Source: Paenibacillus uliginis N3/975 (GTDB lineage: Bacteria > Bacillota > Bacilli > Paenibacillales > Paenibacillaceae). Taken from it: DNA of 64,000 nt. A program made the position numbers and the translations under genes. Position 1 is the stretch's first letter. Each line of letters opens with the position of its first letter. The stretch covers positions 3,698,263 through 3,762,262 of the forward strand of contig NZ_LT840184.1 of assembly GCF_900177425.1 (NCBI RefSeq), in the 5' to 3' direction. Below are positions 15,608-24,577 of this stretch, piece by piece. The notes beneath the pieces are model-generated. The model searched no databases. It saw only the letters and a program-made list of their open reading frames with translations, and was not told where the DNA came from.

Positions 15608-16123
15608 ATGATTAGAACAGAAGAAATCCAAGATTACTCCCAAGTGGAACAACTGCTAAAAAGCGCGTTTAAGAGTGAGGCCGAGCCTCGACTTGTTGAA
15701 CGTATCCGTAGCTCCGTAATCTTTATTCCGGAATTGTCCATAGTATCCGAGACGGATGGACACATTACCGGGCACATCATGCTCAGCATAGCTGAAGTAA
15801 TAGACGATGATCAGTCATATCGAGTGGCCTGCCTTGCTCCTCTCGCTGTGGAGCCGACCTTACAGCGTAAAGGGATTGGCGGGGCATTAATCCGAGAAGC
15901 TCTGAACAGATGCCAACAATTCAACATTCCGTTAGTTTTTCTGATCGGGCATCCTTCGTATTATCCGCAATTTGGATTTGTAAAGGCTGGTCATTACGGC
16001 TTTCAATTGAAACAGTTTGAAGTTCCAGAAGAGGTTTTTATGGTTTACGAAATAGAGGCAGGGGCTTTAAACCGTCTCAAGGGTGAGTTCCGCTATTCCG
16101 ATGCCTTTTTGGACTTGGAATGA
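15608..16123 (+). CDS. YhbS-like GNAT N-acetyltransferase
   Basis: A 171-residue GNAT protein. Residues 40-110 hold the acetyl-CoA fold: LAPLAVEPTLQRKGIGGALI contains the R/Q-x-x-G-x-G/A loop, followed by FLIGHPSYYPQFGFVKAG, the hallmark of the YhbS subfamily. The acceptor is unknown; family members acetylate small molecules or proteins. The start is 14 bases after the MutS2-like stop. The SD AAAGGAGG overlaps that stop codon, so the two genes form an operon and should share the leader control. A resistance role (drug acetylation) would fit but is inference. Confidence 0.85.
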   Translation: MIRTEEIQDYSQVEQLLKSAFKSEAEPRLVERIRSSVIFIPELSIVSETDGHITGHIMLSIAEVIDDDQSYRVACLAPLAVEPTLQRKGIGGALIREALNRCQQFNIPLVFLIGHPSYYPQFGFVKAGHYGFQLKQFEVPEEVFMVYEIEAGALNRLKGEFRYSDAFLDLE

Positions 16124-16248
16124 CTTACTTCTCAAAATCGATAACGACTGTCCCACATCAATCAGAGCCGTAACCAGATTTGTGGCAATGTCCGCGGTAA
16201 ATGTTGTACAATAAAGCTTAAATGACAATTTGAAGGATGGTTTTCAAC

Positions 16249-17112
16249 ATGTATGTAGCTGATGATTGGAAAGATTATGAAGTTATAGATACCGGGGGCG
16301 GAGAAAAGCTCGAACGTTGGGGTGATGTTATTCTGCGCCGCCCGGATCCGCAAATTATTTGGCCGCTCAACAATGACAGCGGAGTATGGAGAAACGTTCA
16401 CGGCCATTATCACCGCAGTTCGTCAGGCGGCGGAAACTGGGACATGAAGAAGCAGCTTCCTGAACGTTGGAGCATCTCCTATGACCAGCTTAAATTTCAC
16501 ATCCGTCCAACGAACTTTAAACATACTGGTCTTTTCCCCGAGCAGGCTGCTAACTGGCGCTGGATGATGAACAAAATTGCAGACGCCGGTCGTCCAATCC
16601 GTGTCCTCAATCTGTTCGCCTACACTGGAGGAGCAACCGTTGCTGCAGCCTATGCTGGCGCGCAGGTAGTTCATGTAGATGCAGCGAAAGGCATGGTACA
16701 GTGGGCTAAGGAAAACCTGGCTTTATCTGGTCTATCAGACCGCCCTGTCCGCTTCATTACGGATGACGTGTTCAAATTCGTACAACGTGAGCAGCGCCGC
16801 GGGAACAAGTATGAAGCTATCATTATGGATCCCCCATCCTACGGCCGGGGTCCAAGCGGAGAAACTTGGAAGCTCGAGCAAAGCCTATATCCATTCTTGG
16901 AAAGCTGCCTCGATATTCTGTCAGATCATCCGCTCTTCATGCTGATTAACTCCTATACAACGGGTATTTCACCTACCGTGCTTAAAAATATGCTGTCCAT
17001 GACCATGCAGCCAAGATACGGCGGCAGCATCAGCGCTGGCGAGATCGGCCTGCCGATCACCAACTCCGGACTTAATCTGCCTTGCGGAATTTTGGGACGC
17101 TGGGAGTCGTAG
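16249..17112 (+). CDS. Class I SAM-dependent methyltransferase, RlmI/RlmK-like
   Basis: A 287-residue protein with a COG1092-type methyltransferase fold: motif I LNLFAYTGGATVAAAYAGA, the acidic VVHVDAAKG, and catalytic motif IV IIMDPPSYGRG. Related enzymes make 5-methylcytosine or 7-methylguanine in 23S rRNA. The usual N-terminal PUA domain is missing, so the RNA target is uncertain. I chose ATG 16249 because the AAGGA at 16233-16237 is 11 bases upstream; the earlier ATG 16237 overlaps that SD. It is followed three bases later by an RluA gene. A weak promoter (TACAAT at 16207-16212) may lie upstream. Confidence 0.8.
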   Translation: MYVADDWKDYEVIDTGGGEKLERWGDVILRRPDPQIIWPLNNDSGVWRNVHGHYHRSSSGGGNWDMKKQLPERWSISYDQLKFHIRPTNFKHTGLFPEQAANWRWMMNKIADAGRPIRVLNLFAYTGGATVAAAYAGAQVVHVDAAKGMVQWAKENLALSGLSDRPVRFITDDVFKFVQREQRRGNKYEAIIMDPPSYGRGPSGETWKLEQSLYPFLESCLDILSDHPLFMLINSYTTGISPTVLKNMLSMTMQPRYGGSISAGEIGLPITNSGLNLPCGILGRWES

Positions 17113-17115
17113 AGT

Positions 17116-17844
17116 ATGAATGATCAGAAAGCCAATTATCCTGATGTACCAATTGTCTATGAGGATAACCACGTGCTTGGAGTGAGCAAACCTGTAAACA
17201 TCCCTTCGCAGGAGGATGCCTCCGGGGATGCAGATATGCTTACGATACTTAAAGATGACATCAAGGTCCGGTATAACAAACCAGGTAACGTTTACCTCGG
17301 ACTCGTTCACCGGCTGGATCGCCCAGTCGGCGGTGCCATGGTATTTGCCAAAACCTCCAAAGCGGCCTCCCGCTTATCGGAATCCGTCCGCAGCAGAAGT
17401 TTTCGCAAGCTGTACGCAGCGATAGTGCATGGCAAACCCAAACAACCGTCGGGCAGACTGGTAGATTCACTGTACAAAGACAGCCGCAGCAACACGGTTC
17501 GTGTTGTTTCTAAAGGAACAGAAGGCTCCAAGGAAGCTATCCTCGATTATACGGTGCTTGAGACCCAAAACGGTATGAGTCTCGTTCTAGTAGAGCTTCA
17601 TACAGGGAGACCTCATCAGATTCGGGTTCAGTTAAGCCATGCAGGCTGGCCATTGTATGGTGATCAAAGATATGGTAATGGCCTTAATAAGGCAGGTCAA
17701 CAGATTGCACTATGGTCGGTATTTGTCGGGTTCCCGCATCCTGTGAGCAAAGAAGAAATCAGGATTGAATCCATGCCACCGACGTTGCATCCGTGGAATC
17801 TCTTCCCTTCCGGCCGTTTGATCAGAGAGATTAAAAACTATTGA
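17116..17844 (+). CDS. RluA-family pseudouridine synthase
   Basis: A 242-residue protein. The catalytic motif GLVHRLDRPVGGAMVFAK (Asp in HRLDRP, about residue 69) and the later LHTGRPHQIRVQLSH are diagnostic for the RluA family, which isomerises uridine to pseudouridine in rRNA or tRNA. It has no N-terminal S4 domain, as in RluA/YhcT-type short members. It is translated with the methyltransferase (three bases between the genes), so both probably modify the same class of RNA. Confidence 0.9.
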   Translation: MNDQKANYPDVPIVYEDNHVLGVSKPVNIPSQEDASGDADMLTILKDDIKVRYNKPGNVYLGLVHRLDRPVGGAMVFAKTSKAASRLSESVRSRSFRKLYAAIVHGKPKQPSGRLVDSLYKDSRSNTVRVVSKGTEGSKEAILDYTVLETQNGMSLVLVELHTGRPHQIRVQLSHAGWPLYGDQRYGNGLNKAGQQIALWSVFVGFPHPVSKEEIRIESMPPTLHPWNLFPSGRLIREIKNY

Positions 17845-17852
17845 TAAATCAA

Positions 17853-17887
17853 AGCCGAGATCCGTTTCATGGATCTCGGCTTTTTTT
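17853..17887 (+). terminator. Terminator of the methyltransferase/RluA operon
   Basis: AGCCGAGATCC / GGATCTCGGCT stem with a seven-base loop and seven T. Confidence 0.9.
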
Positions 17888-18009
17888 GACATGCAGCTTT
17901 ATGTGTTAACACATTTCCCTCACATTCATATTACAAGATTGTCTCCCTCAGGAAGACAAATTTACCCTTTACATTTTTTAGTGATTATCTAAAAATAGTA
18001 ATTACAAAT

Positions 18010-18046
18010 ACCAAATGAATCCATAGTTGGTATGGTATAGACTCCA
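18010..18046 (+). promoter_or_regulatory. Candidate operator region of the AA10 monooxygenase gene
   Basis: ACCAA (18010-18014) and TTGGT (18027-18031) form an inverted pair. Overlapping its right arm, TGGTATAGACTCCA (18033-18046) resembles the TGGTMTAGACCA operator of DasR/NagR amino-sugar repressors. That would fit a chitin-active enzyme. The match is imperfect. Confidence 0.3.
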
Positions 18047-18171
18047 TCAGAGTTTATATAGCATCATTAAACAATTCATAGATTTCTTGGAGGTGATATC
18101 ACGACTGTATACATATTAGTAAGCTGATGTTCACTTGAAGCAAATTTTTATAATCCAAGGAGGTTTCGTTA

Positions 18172-19260
18172 ATGACATTCACGTCCGGTCAAAATTACAA
18201 GCGCTTTCATTTAAAACCGCTGTACATGGTTCTTGGTTTCTCACTTATGTTTATTGCTGTTATGATGATTTTTTCGAGCAGCGCCTCGGCCCACGGATAT
18301 ATCGAATCTCCAGCAAGCCGTGCTGTTCTGTGCAAGAGCGGTGCGAATACAAACTGTGGAAATATCCAGTATGAGCCTCAATCGCTGGAAGCCCCAGGAA
18401 ACTTCCCTGCTGCCGGACCTGCAGACGGTCAAATTACAGGTGCAGGCGCTTTTCCTGAGTTGTACGAGCAAACACCAACACGCTGGGCAAAAGTAGACAT
18501 GAATGGCGGAGCCAACACATTCACCTGGCATTTAACTGCAAATCATGCAACTAAGGAATGGAAATATTACATTACGAAAAAAGGTTGGGACTCAAGCAAA
18601 CCTCTCGCCCGCGCTGATCTGGAGCTGTTCTGTTACTTCGATGACGGCGGCAAGAAACCGGATGTCACAGTATCGCACACGTGCAACGTACCGACAGATC
18701 GCAGCGGTTACAACCTGATCCTCGGCGTATGGGAAATTGCCGACACAGGTAACGCTTTCTATCAAGTTATTGATGTGAATCTGAATAATGCCGGAGGAGG
18801 CGAAGGTGGCAGCGATACACAGGCACCAACAGCTCCTACAAGTCTGAGTGCTACGGGTACAACAACTTCCAGCGTGTCGCTGGCTTGGAATGCAGCGAAT
18901 GATAATGTAGGCGTCACCGGCTATGACATTTACAGCGGGACTGCGCTGGTTGGTAGCGTTTCTGGCTCTACACTTAGCTATACAGTCACTGGATTAACTG
19001 CAAATACACCTTATACCTTCACAGTAAAAGCAAAAGACGCAGCCGGTAACGTGTCTGCAGCTAGCAATAGTGTAAGCGCCACGACTACTTCCAATCCAAC
19101 CAATCCTAATCCTGGCGCAGCGGAGTGGGCAGCCAATACAGCTTATCAAACCGGAGCGTTGGTCACTTACAACGGTAACACTTACGAGTGCCTTCAGCCA
19201 CATACCTCACTTGTCGGTTGGGAACCAACAAATGTGACCGCATTGTGGTCTTTGAAATAG
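18172..19260 (+). CDS. Secreted AA10 lytic polysaccharide monooxygenase with FnIII and CBM5/12-like domains
   Basis: A 362-residue protein. The signal peptide ends ...SSSASA so that the mature chain starts with His41 (HGYIESPASR). His125 (TANHATKEW) completes the copper-binding histidine brace of AA10 enzymes. The catalytic domain runs to about residue 207, followed by a Gly-rich linker, an FnIII domain (about 217-305) and a chitin/cellulose-binding module (WAANTAYQTGALVTYNGNTY to the end). It cleaves crystalline chitin (possibly cellulose) oxidatively outside the cell. SD AAGGAGG precedes ATG 18172. It is monocistronic with a strong terminator. Confidence 0.95.
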   Translation: MTFTSGQNYKRFHLKPLYMVLGFSLMFIAVMMIFSSSASAHGYIESPASRAVLCKSGANTNCGNIQYEPQSLEAPGNFPAAGPADGQITGAGAFPELYEQTPTRWAKVDMNGGANTFTWHLTANHATKEWKYYITKKGWDSSKPLARADLELFCYFDDGGKKPDVTVSHTCNVPTDRSGYNLILGVWEIADTGNAFYQVIDVNLNNAGGGEGGSDTQAPTAPTSLSATGTTTSSVSLAWNAANDNVGVTGYDIYSGTALVGSVSGSTLSYTVTGLTANTPYTFTVKAKDAAGNVSAASNSVSATTTSNPTNPNPGAAEWAANTAYQTGALVTYNGNTYECLQPHTSLVGWEPTNVTALWSLK

Positions 19261-19304
19261 TACGCTTGTAAAACGATTTTCATAAACCATTGATCTAAAT
19301 AAGA

Positions 19305-19354
19305 AGCCCTCTGATCTTCAGCCATTTTAGAGCTGATGGAACAGAGGGCTTTTT
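19305..19354 (+). terminator. Terminator of the AA10 gene
   Basis: AGCCCTCTG / CAGAGGGCT with an inner TCAGC / GCTGA pairing, then TTTTT. Confidence 0.85.
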
Positions 19355-19409
19355 AGCGTAATGATTTATAAGAAAAAAGGTGCTCTTTTATGCTATGGTG
19401 ATGTCCTTT

Positions 19410-20768
19410 TTATGCTGAATAATCACCCTGCATCATAATAGATATTACACTTTTAGACTCTAGTTGAAAGCTTAAAATATCCGCTCCCTGCAGCTTCAAA
19501 GCCACATTCTCTGACTCCTCACCATTGTTAAACAAAACGATTGCCATCGATCCATCTGTATTTTTAAAAGCTACTGATCGAATGAGATCATTACTTGAGG
19601 AAGATGCAATGCGCATCGCTTTCGGACGTATACATTTGCTAAAATGTGCCAGCGCATAATAATCCAGCGTATACGTAAGCTCCTTGGTCTGCTGATTGAT
19701 TGTCACTATACCGCGACAGGTGCTTTTTCCAAATCCCGGTACGGTTGGACCATTCTGCTCATCCAGTGCCATATTCCACAAAACAAGGGACTTGCTGTAA
19801 TTCCTAAGAATCTCAATCCCTGTTCGAATGACATTGGAAAAGGCCTGTTCAAACGGTGGAATCCATTCTCCGCCTGATCCTTCCGTGAAATGAACCTCCT
19901 TGTCAGGAAAAGCATCAAAAACCTCCGACTGCGTCGATGGCATTCCGCCATACCAGTGCCATGCAACACCATCTACCTCCGCATTCGCTTGCTTCAGCAC
20001 CGTCCGAGGATAGTCTGGCTCATCCCAGTTATGGTCATAGCAGAAGATTTTGGTATCAATACTGTGCTTGACGAATTGCGGCTTCAGATGATTTTTAATA
20101 AAATCACTTTGCGCCTCGGGTAGCATGATCATGCCGGGATAATGACCTGGAGAATACAGCGCCTCATTTTGTGGGGTGACGGCATATATCGGTAGACCGC
20201 TTGCGGCATACGCTTGAATATATCGTACAAAATAATCTGCATAAACCGAATAATATTGTTGTTTCAGTTCCCCGCCAATCATTGACTCGCTTGTTTTCAT
20301 CCACCCCGGTGGACTCCAAGGTGAACCCATCAGCTTGATTTCAGGATTTAAACGTATAGCTTCTTGCAGAAGTGGAATGATATCTTCTTCGTCGTGTGCA
20401 ATCGAAAACCGCTCTAACTCCACATCGGTTTCACCTGCCGGCAAATCATTATAACTGTAAAAGTCCCGAGCGTAATCGGACGCTCCCATCGGGTTGCGCA
20501 ATACCGACAAGCCGATTCCATCCTTCGGATCGAATAAGTTTGTCATGAGCTCCACTCTCTGTTCCGGTTCCAAGATTTGATGAATCAAGTAAGCTGAGGA
20601 ATCCGTAAAGGATGCGCCGAAGCCGTCCATCTCCTGATAAGTCTGATCCTCATCAATGGTAACCGTATTCATCTTTGCTTTCGGAGATACAGAGGATAAT
20701 TGTTGCACCGTTTTCTTTACGAATAACTCTTCTTCACCATTTGACTGATAGATTGTGATGTTCAGCAT
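19410..20768 (-). CDS. GH30 glycoside hydrolase (glucosylceramidase-type, intracellular)
   Basis: A 452-residue GH30 enzyme: ...MDGFGASFTDSSAYLI at the N-terminus, acid/base Glu202 (TPQNEALY), nucleophile Glu296 (HFTEGSGG) and a C-terminal beta-sandwich. There is no signal peptide, so it acts on imported oligosaccharides or glucosides, probably beta-linked glucose or xylose. I chose ATG 20768: GGAGGG lies about 7 bases upstream, while the TTG at 20783 overlaps that SD. It is the last gene of the LacI-linked transporter cluster, 56 bases after the binding protein. Confidence 0.9.
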   Translation of the reverse strand: MLNITIYQSNGEEELFVKKTVQQLSSVSPKAKMNTVTIDEDQTYQEMDGFGASFTDSSAYLIHQILEPEQRVELMTNLFDPKDGIGLSVLRNPMGASDYARDFYSYNDLPAGETDVELERFSIAHDEEDIIPLLQEAIRLNPEIKLMGSPWSPPGWMKTSESMIGGELKQQYYSVYADYFVRYIQAYAASGLPIYAVTPQNEALYSPGHYPGMIMLPEAQSDFIKNHLKPQFVKHSIDTKIFCYDHNWDEPDYPRTVLKQANAEVDGVAWHWYGGMPSTQSEVFDAFPDKEVHFTEGSGGEWIPPFEQAFSNVIRTGIEILRNYSKSLVLWNMALDEQNGPTVPGFGKSTCRGIVTINQQTKELTYTLDYYALAHFSKCIRPKAMRIASSSSNDLIRSVAFKNTDGSMAIVLFNNGEESENVALKLQGADILSFQLESKSVISIMMQGDYSA

Positions 20769-20823
20769 GCTGTTTCCCTCCAAGGTTTCTTTTTGGCTTC
20801 CTATCCCGTGATGAAACTTATCT

Positions 20824-22470
20824 TTATTTCAGCCCCAGCTTTTCCTTGTTTGCCTTCATCTTCTCATTGCGAATTTCCACGATTTTATCCCAGTTGTTAT
20901 CTTTCAGGAATGTCTTATATTCATTCAGGGCACTCTCCAACCCAGCATCATCCTTGGCACGAACCATACTTACCAGTGTTGAATTCCATTTGGTATCGAT
21001 GGCGCTTAAGGCACGGGCTTCAGGAGTCCCTTGGTCAGGTTTAATATTCTCCAGAATGAAGTGCGGTTTCAATTTCCCTTTACCCCACTCTTGCAATTGC
21101 TTGATTGCATCCGGGAATGCATCTCCACTTAGCGCTTTATGACGGTCATGACCAAAGAACATGAATTCACCCATACGGTAATCTTTTTTAAAGGTATCCG
21201 GATTATTCAATTGAAGATCCTTCACCGCAGGCAAGAGCTCAACTGCACCATCCGCGTTAACTTGATAGGTCTCGCCTTCAATACCATAGTTCATCAGCAT
21301 TTGTCCTTCTTCGCTTAACAAGTACGTGAAGAGCTGAATGGATTTGGCAGGATCTGCATTATTTTTAGTGATAAAGCTAATCATCCAGCCCGTGATACCA
21401 GATTGATTCAAGGTCGGCGCATTTCCAACCGTACTTTGTGGTCCATCAATAGCGATGTATTCCTTGCCTTTATTCCCACTGAAGAAGCTTTGAAGATTAC
21501 CGCCTTGTTGTGGCGTTCCGTCTAACAGCATCGTTGCATATTTGCCTGCCTTCACTTTTTCTTCAAAAGCTGTTCCGTCATCTGCAAAGCTATCATCACT
21601 AATAGCTCCGCTTCTGTATACGCTGTTTAATGTCTTCACCCAAGCTAAATAATCTTCATCCAGATTGCGATTGTAGAATCCGCCGTTCTCATCTTCAAGC
21701 GGTACCCCAATGAAATCCTGTAACGCATCGCCGAGCGATCCGGTGCCTTGACCGACGGAGTTAAATCCGAAAGGAATCAACGCAGGGAATTGTTTCTTGA
21801 TGTCGCCAAGAACAGCCTGAAATTGTTCCGGCGTTCCCATGGTAGGCTTACCTAAAGCTTCGTAGACATCCTTGCGAATGATAAACGCGGTTTTCGCAGG
21901 GATATTACCGCTATCATAGTCTTGTTGAGTATTGGAATAGTTCGGATATCCGTAAGTCTTGCCATCCTTCAACTGGAACCAGTTTATCGTATCTTGTGCT
22001 GCAACCTTGTTGAAATAAGGATCATATTTCTCAGCAAGATCATTTAACGACAGCGCCCATGTAGCCGCTTTTTGCACGACCGGGGAATTGGCATCAAATG
22101 TTGTGATCAAATCCGGCATTTCGCCGCCGGCAAAAAACGTATTCAATTTGGTGTCGTCACCCGTAATGAATTTAATATTGATATTCAAATCTTCTTTGAT
22201 TTTTTTGGTTACAACATCCTTGCCAAAATCCGTGTTCCACCAATCGGCATTCACGTACCAAGTCAGGTCTGTCGTCTCTGCTTTTTTATCCAGCTGCCAA
22301 GCCGGTTTTTCTGGATCCGGTGTATAACGATCTTCTATTGAAATCCAGTTTTCCTTCTTCGAGCCGGAATCACCGCCCGATCCACATCCACTAACAACCA
22401 ATACAACAGCCATCAATGCAGTGAAAAGTGTGAATCCCTTTTTGCCAAAAGCTTTGTTCAACTTAATCAT
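20824..22470 (-). CDS. LipO-type sugar ABC transporter substrate-binding lipoprotein
   Basis: A 548-residue protein with a lipobox (VLVVSGCGSGG, Cys at about residue 29) and the long family-1 binding-protein fold found with LplB/LplC permeases in Paenibacillus. It would bind the oligosaccharide that the GH30 enzyme splits. AAGGGAGGG precedes ATG 22470. A cre-like site lies just upstream (22488-22505). Confidence 0.9.
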   Translation of the reverse strand: MIKLNKAFGKKGFTLFTALMAVVLVVSGCGSGGDSGSKKENWISIEDRYTPDPEKPAWQLDKKAETTDLTWYVNADWWNTDFGKDVVTKKIKEDLNINIKFITGDDTKLNTFFAGGEMPDLITTFDANSPVVQKAATWALSLNDLAEKYDPYFNKVAAQDTINWFQLKDGKTYGYPNYSNTQQDYDSGNIPAKTAFIIRKDVYEALGKPTMGTPEQFQAVLGDIKKQFPALIPFGFNSVGQGTGSLGDALQDFIGVPLEDENGGFYNRNLDEDYLAWVKTLNSVYRSGAISDDSFADDGTAFEEKVKAGKYATMLLDGTPQQGGNLQSFFSGNKGKEYIAIDGPQSTVGNAPTLNQSGITGWMISFITKNNADPAKSIQLFTYLLSEEGQMLMNYGIEGETYQVNADGAVELLPAVKDLQLNNPDTFKKDYRMGEFMFFGHDRHKALSGDAFPDAIKQLQEWGKGKLKPHFILENIKPDQGTPEARALSAIDTKWNSTLVSMVRAKDDAGLESALNEYKTFLKDNNWDKIVEIRNEKMKANKEKLGLK

Positions 22471-22487
22471 CCTGTAACCCTCCCTTT

Positions 22488-22505
22488 AATAAAAGCGCTT
22501 ACTTC
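22488..22505 (-). promoter_or_regulatory. Candidate catabolite-responsive element (cre)
   Basis: On the minus strand GAAGTAAGCGCTTTTATT fits the CcpA consensus WWTGNAARCGNWWWCAWW at 15 of 18 positions. It lies in the 85-base gap between the permease and the binding-protein gene. Confidence 0.35.
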
Positions 22506-22555
22506 ATGACCCTGCATAAATGTTTGTCTTCTCTTTCCATCTCAAAATGAAATTT

Positions 22556-23440
22556 TTACTCTTTGACCGCCCCCAGCATCATTCCAGAGATAAAGTACTT
22601 TTGAAGTATTGGATACATCACAACAATCGGCAAAGTCGTAACGACAATTGTTGCTAGTTGGACCCCTTTTGTGGTCGTCTCGATTGCAACCGAGCCAATA
22701 TTTTGCATGGTTTGCGTCTGTGACTGCACGATAATTTCATACAGCATCATCTGTAAAGGATAGAGTGATTGATCCGTGATGTATAATTTAGTTGTCATAA
22801 AGTCATTCCATTGCCCGACCCCATTAAATAACGCAATAGTAGCCATGGCCGGCATGGAAAGAGGTATGAATATACTTAAGAAAATTCTCCAGTCTCCCCC
22901 TCCATCGATCTTCGCTGACTCTTCCAGTGAATCCGGTACATTTCGGAAGAAGTTCATCAAAATAATCACATCATAGAAACTTAAAAGAGCCGGAATAATA
23001 TAAACCCAAAAGCTATTTAATAGACCGAGTGATTTGATCAATAAATAGGTCGGAATCATACCGCCCGAGAAAAACATGGTGATAACACCCATCGTGACAT
23101 AGAACTTACGGCCGCGTACGTACTTCTTACTTAAACCGTAACCAACCATGGCACAGAAGAAGACGTGTGTAGCTACCCCAATCACGGTTTTGGCAACCGA
23201 GATAAAGAAAGCCTGCCATATGCTTGCATCCCTAAATACGGCCTCGTAATTCTCCAGAGAAAATTCAGTAGGCCAAAATATAAACCCGCCTTCTGCAAGG
23301 GACCTGCCCGAACTGAAGGATGAAACGATAACATTCCATAATGGCACAACGATGATAATTGTGAACATAACCAGCAAAATGATATTGATGGTATCGAAGA
23401 TTCGACTATCCAGATCCCCTTTAGCTGCTTTCAAATTCAC
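22556..23440 (-). CDS. LplC/YtcP-type sugar ABC permease
   Basis: A 294-residue membrane protein with about six helices and an EAA loop (LEESAKIDGGGDWRIFLSIF). It is the MalG-like partner of the LplB-type permease encoded 24 bases upstream. The start is GTG at 23440 with GAGGAGGT about 6 bases upstream. Confidence 0.9.
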   Translation of the reverse strand: MNLKAAKGDLDSRIFDTINIILLVMFTIIIVVPLWNVIVSSFSSGRSLAEGGFIFWPTEFSLENYEAVFRDASIWQAFFISVAKTVIGVATHVFFCAMVGYGLSKKYVRGRKFYVTMGVITMFFSGGMIPTYLLIKSLGLLNSFWVYIIPALLSFYDVIILMNFFRNVPDSLEESAKIDGGGDWRIFLSIFIPLSMPAMATIALFNGVGQWNDFMTTKLYITDQSLYPLQMMLYEIIVQSQTQTMQNIGSVAIETTTKGVQLATIVVTTLPIVVMYPILQKYFISGMMLGAVKE

Positions 23441-23464
23441 CGTAATACCTCCTCTCTGTATGAC

Positions 23465-24454
23465 CTATAAGACGGATTGATCATCATTTAATTTGCTGGT
23501 TACTTTATTGGCTGTAACAAGTAGAATCACAGACACAATGGAGACACCTAAACCAACGGCAGTAGCATAAGAGAAGTCACCCTGTGTCATCCCCATACGA
23601 TATACATAGGAGTTGATGACTTCGGCTTTCTCCCGGTTTTGCGAGTTCATCAAGACTAATGTTTGGTCCAGATTCGAGCCGAGTAAACCGCTTACAGTTA
23701 ATATCAGATTCAAGCTGATAATCATCTTCATATTAGGAATCGTGATATTCCATATTTGTCTGAGCCGGCTTGCACCATCTATTTTAGCGGCCTCATAGTA
23801 TGTAGGATCAATTTTAGCCATAATTGCCAAATACAAAATCGTTCCCCAGCCAGCCTCTTTCCAAATATCCGATAAAGTTGCAATCCACCAATACTTATTC
23901 GGATCCAGTAAAATATTTTGCGGCTGCGAGATTAATCCTAAGCTGAGCAGAATTTCGTTTAATAATCCGGATGTCGAGAACCAGGTAATCAGCATACCAC
24001 CCAGAACGATCCAGGATAAAAAGTGCGGCAGATACGAGATGGTTTGTACGAACTTTTTGAACCGTCCCATACTTACCTCATAAATCATAATCGCTAGAAT
24101 AATCGGAATGACAAATCCGATCGCTAATTTCAGAAAGCTGATTCCCAGCGTATTGACTACAGAGTCCCAAAAATACTTGTCGGATAAAATAATTTTGAAA
24201 TTGTCCAAGCCAACCCATGGAGCGGAATCCAACGTATCAATGACGGTATAGTTTTTAAAAGCAATCGTCAAACCGTAAATCGGTACGTAGCAAAAGATAA
24301 ACATAAAAATAATGCCCGGAAGGATCATCGATTGAAGCTCCCATTGTCGCTTATAATCAACCAAGAACTCCCTCACTCTTTGCCCCCTCGGCTTTTTTCC
24401 GGTTGGCTGAACCGTTCCTGTGCCGGTTGACTGAACTGTAGCTGTTTTGCTCAC
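23465..24454 (-). CDS. LplB-type sugar ABC permease
   Basis: A 329-residue membrane protein with a Thr/Gly-rich N-terminal tail, six helices and an EAA loop (YEAAKIDGASRLRQIWNITI). It is the first gene of the operon, with start GTG 24454 eight bases after AAAGGAGG. A perfect LacI-type operator (24491-24506) lies in the spacer of a predicted promoter (TTGGCC, 17 bases, TATTTT). Confidence 0.9.
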   Translation of the reverse strand: MSKTATVQSTGTGTVQPTGKKPRGQRVREFLVDYKRQWELQSMILPGIIFMFIFCYVPIYGLTIAFKNYTVIDTLDSAPWVGLDNFKIILSDKYFWDSVVNTLGISFLKLAIGFVIPIILAIMIYEVSMGRFKKFVQTISYLPHFLSWIVLGGMLITWFSTSGLLNEILLSLGLISQPQNILLDPNKYWWIATLSDIWKEAGWGTILYLAIMAKIDPTYYEAAKIDGASRLRQIWNITIPNMKMIISLNLILTVSGLLGSNLDQTLVLMNSQNREKAEVINSYVYRMGMTQGDFSYATAVGLGVSIVSVILLVTANKVTSKLNDDQSVL

Positions 24455-24490
24455 CTGCTTCGCCTCCTTTTAGAACTTAAAAACCAAAAA

Positions 24491-24506
24491 ATAAAAACGT
24501 TTTTAT
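24491..24506. promoter_or_regulatory. LacI-family operator upstream of the transporter operon
   Basis: ATAAAAACGTTTTTAT, a perfect 16-base palindrome with the central CG typical of LacI/GalR operators. It is identical to the site in front of the regulator gene. Confidence 0.75.
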
Positions 24507-24577
24507 TTTTGGCCAAAATAATACCCAAATATCTCATTTCATTAAAAAAGCATATCCGGAATGATCATATTTCCTAA

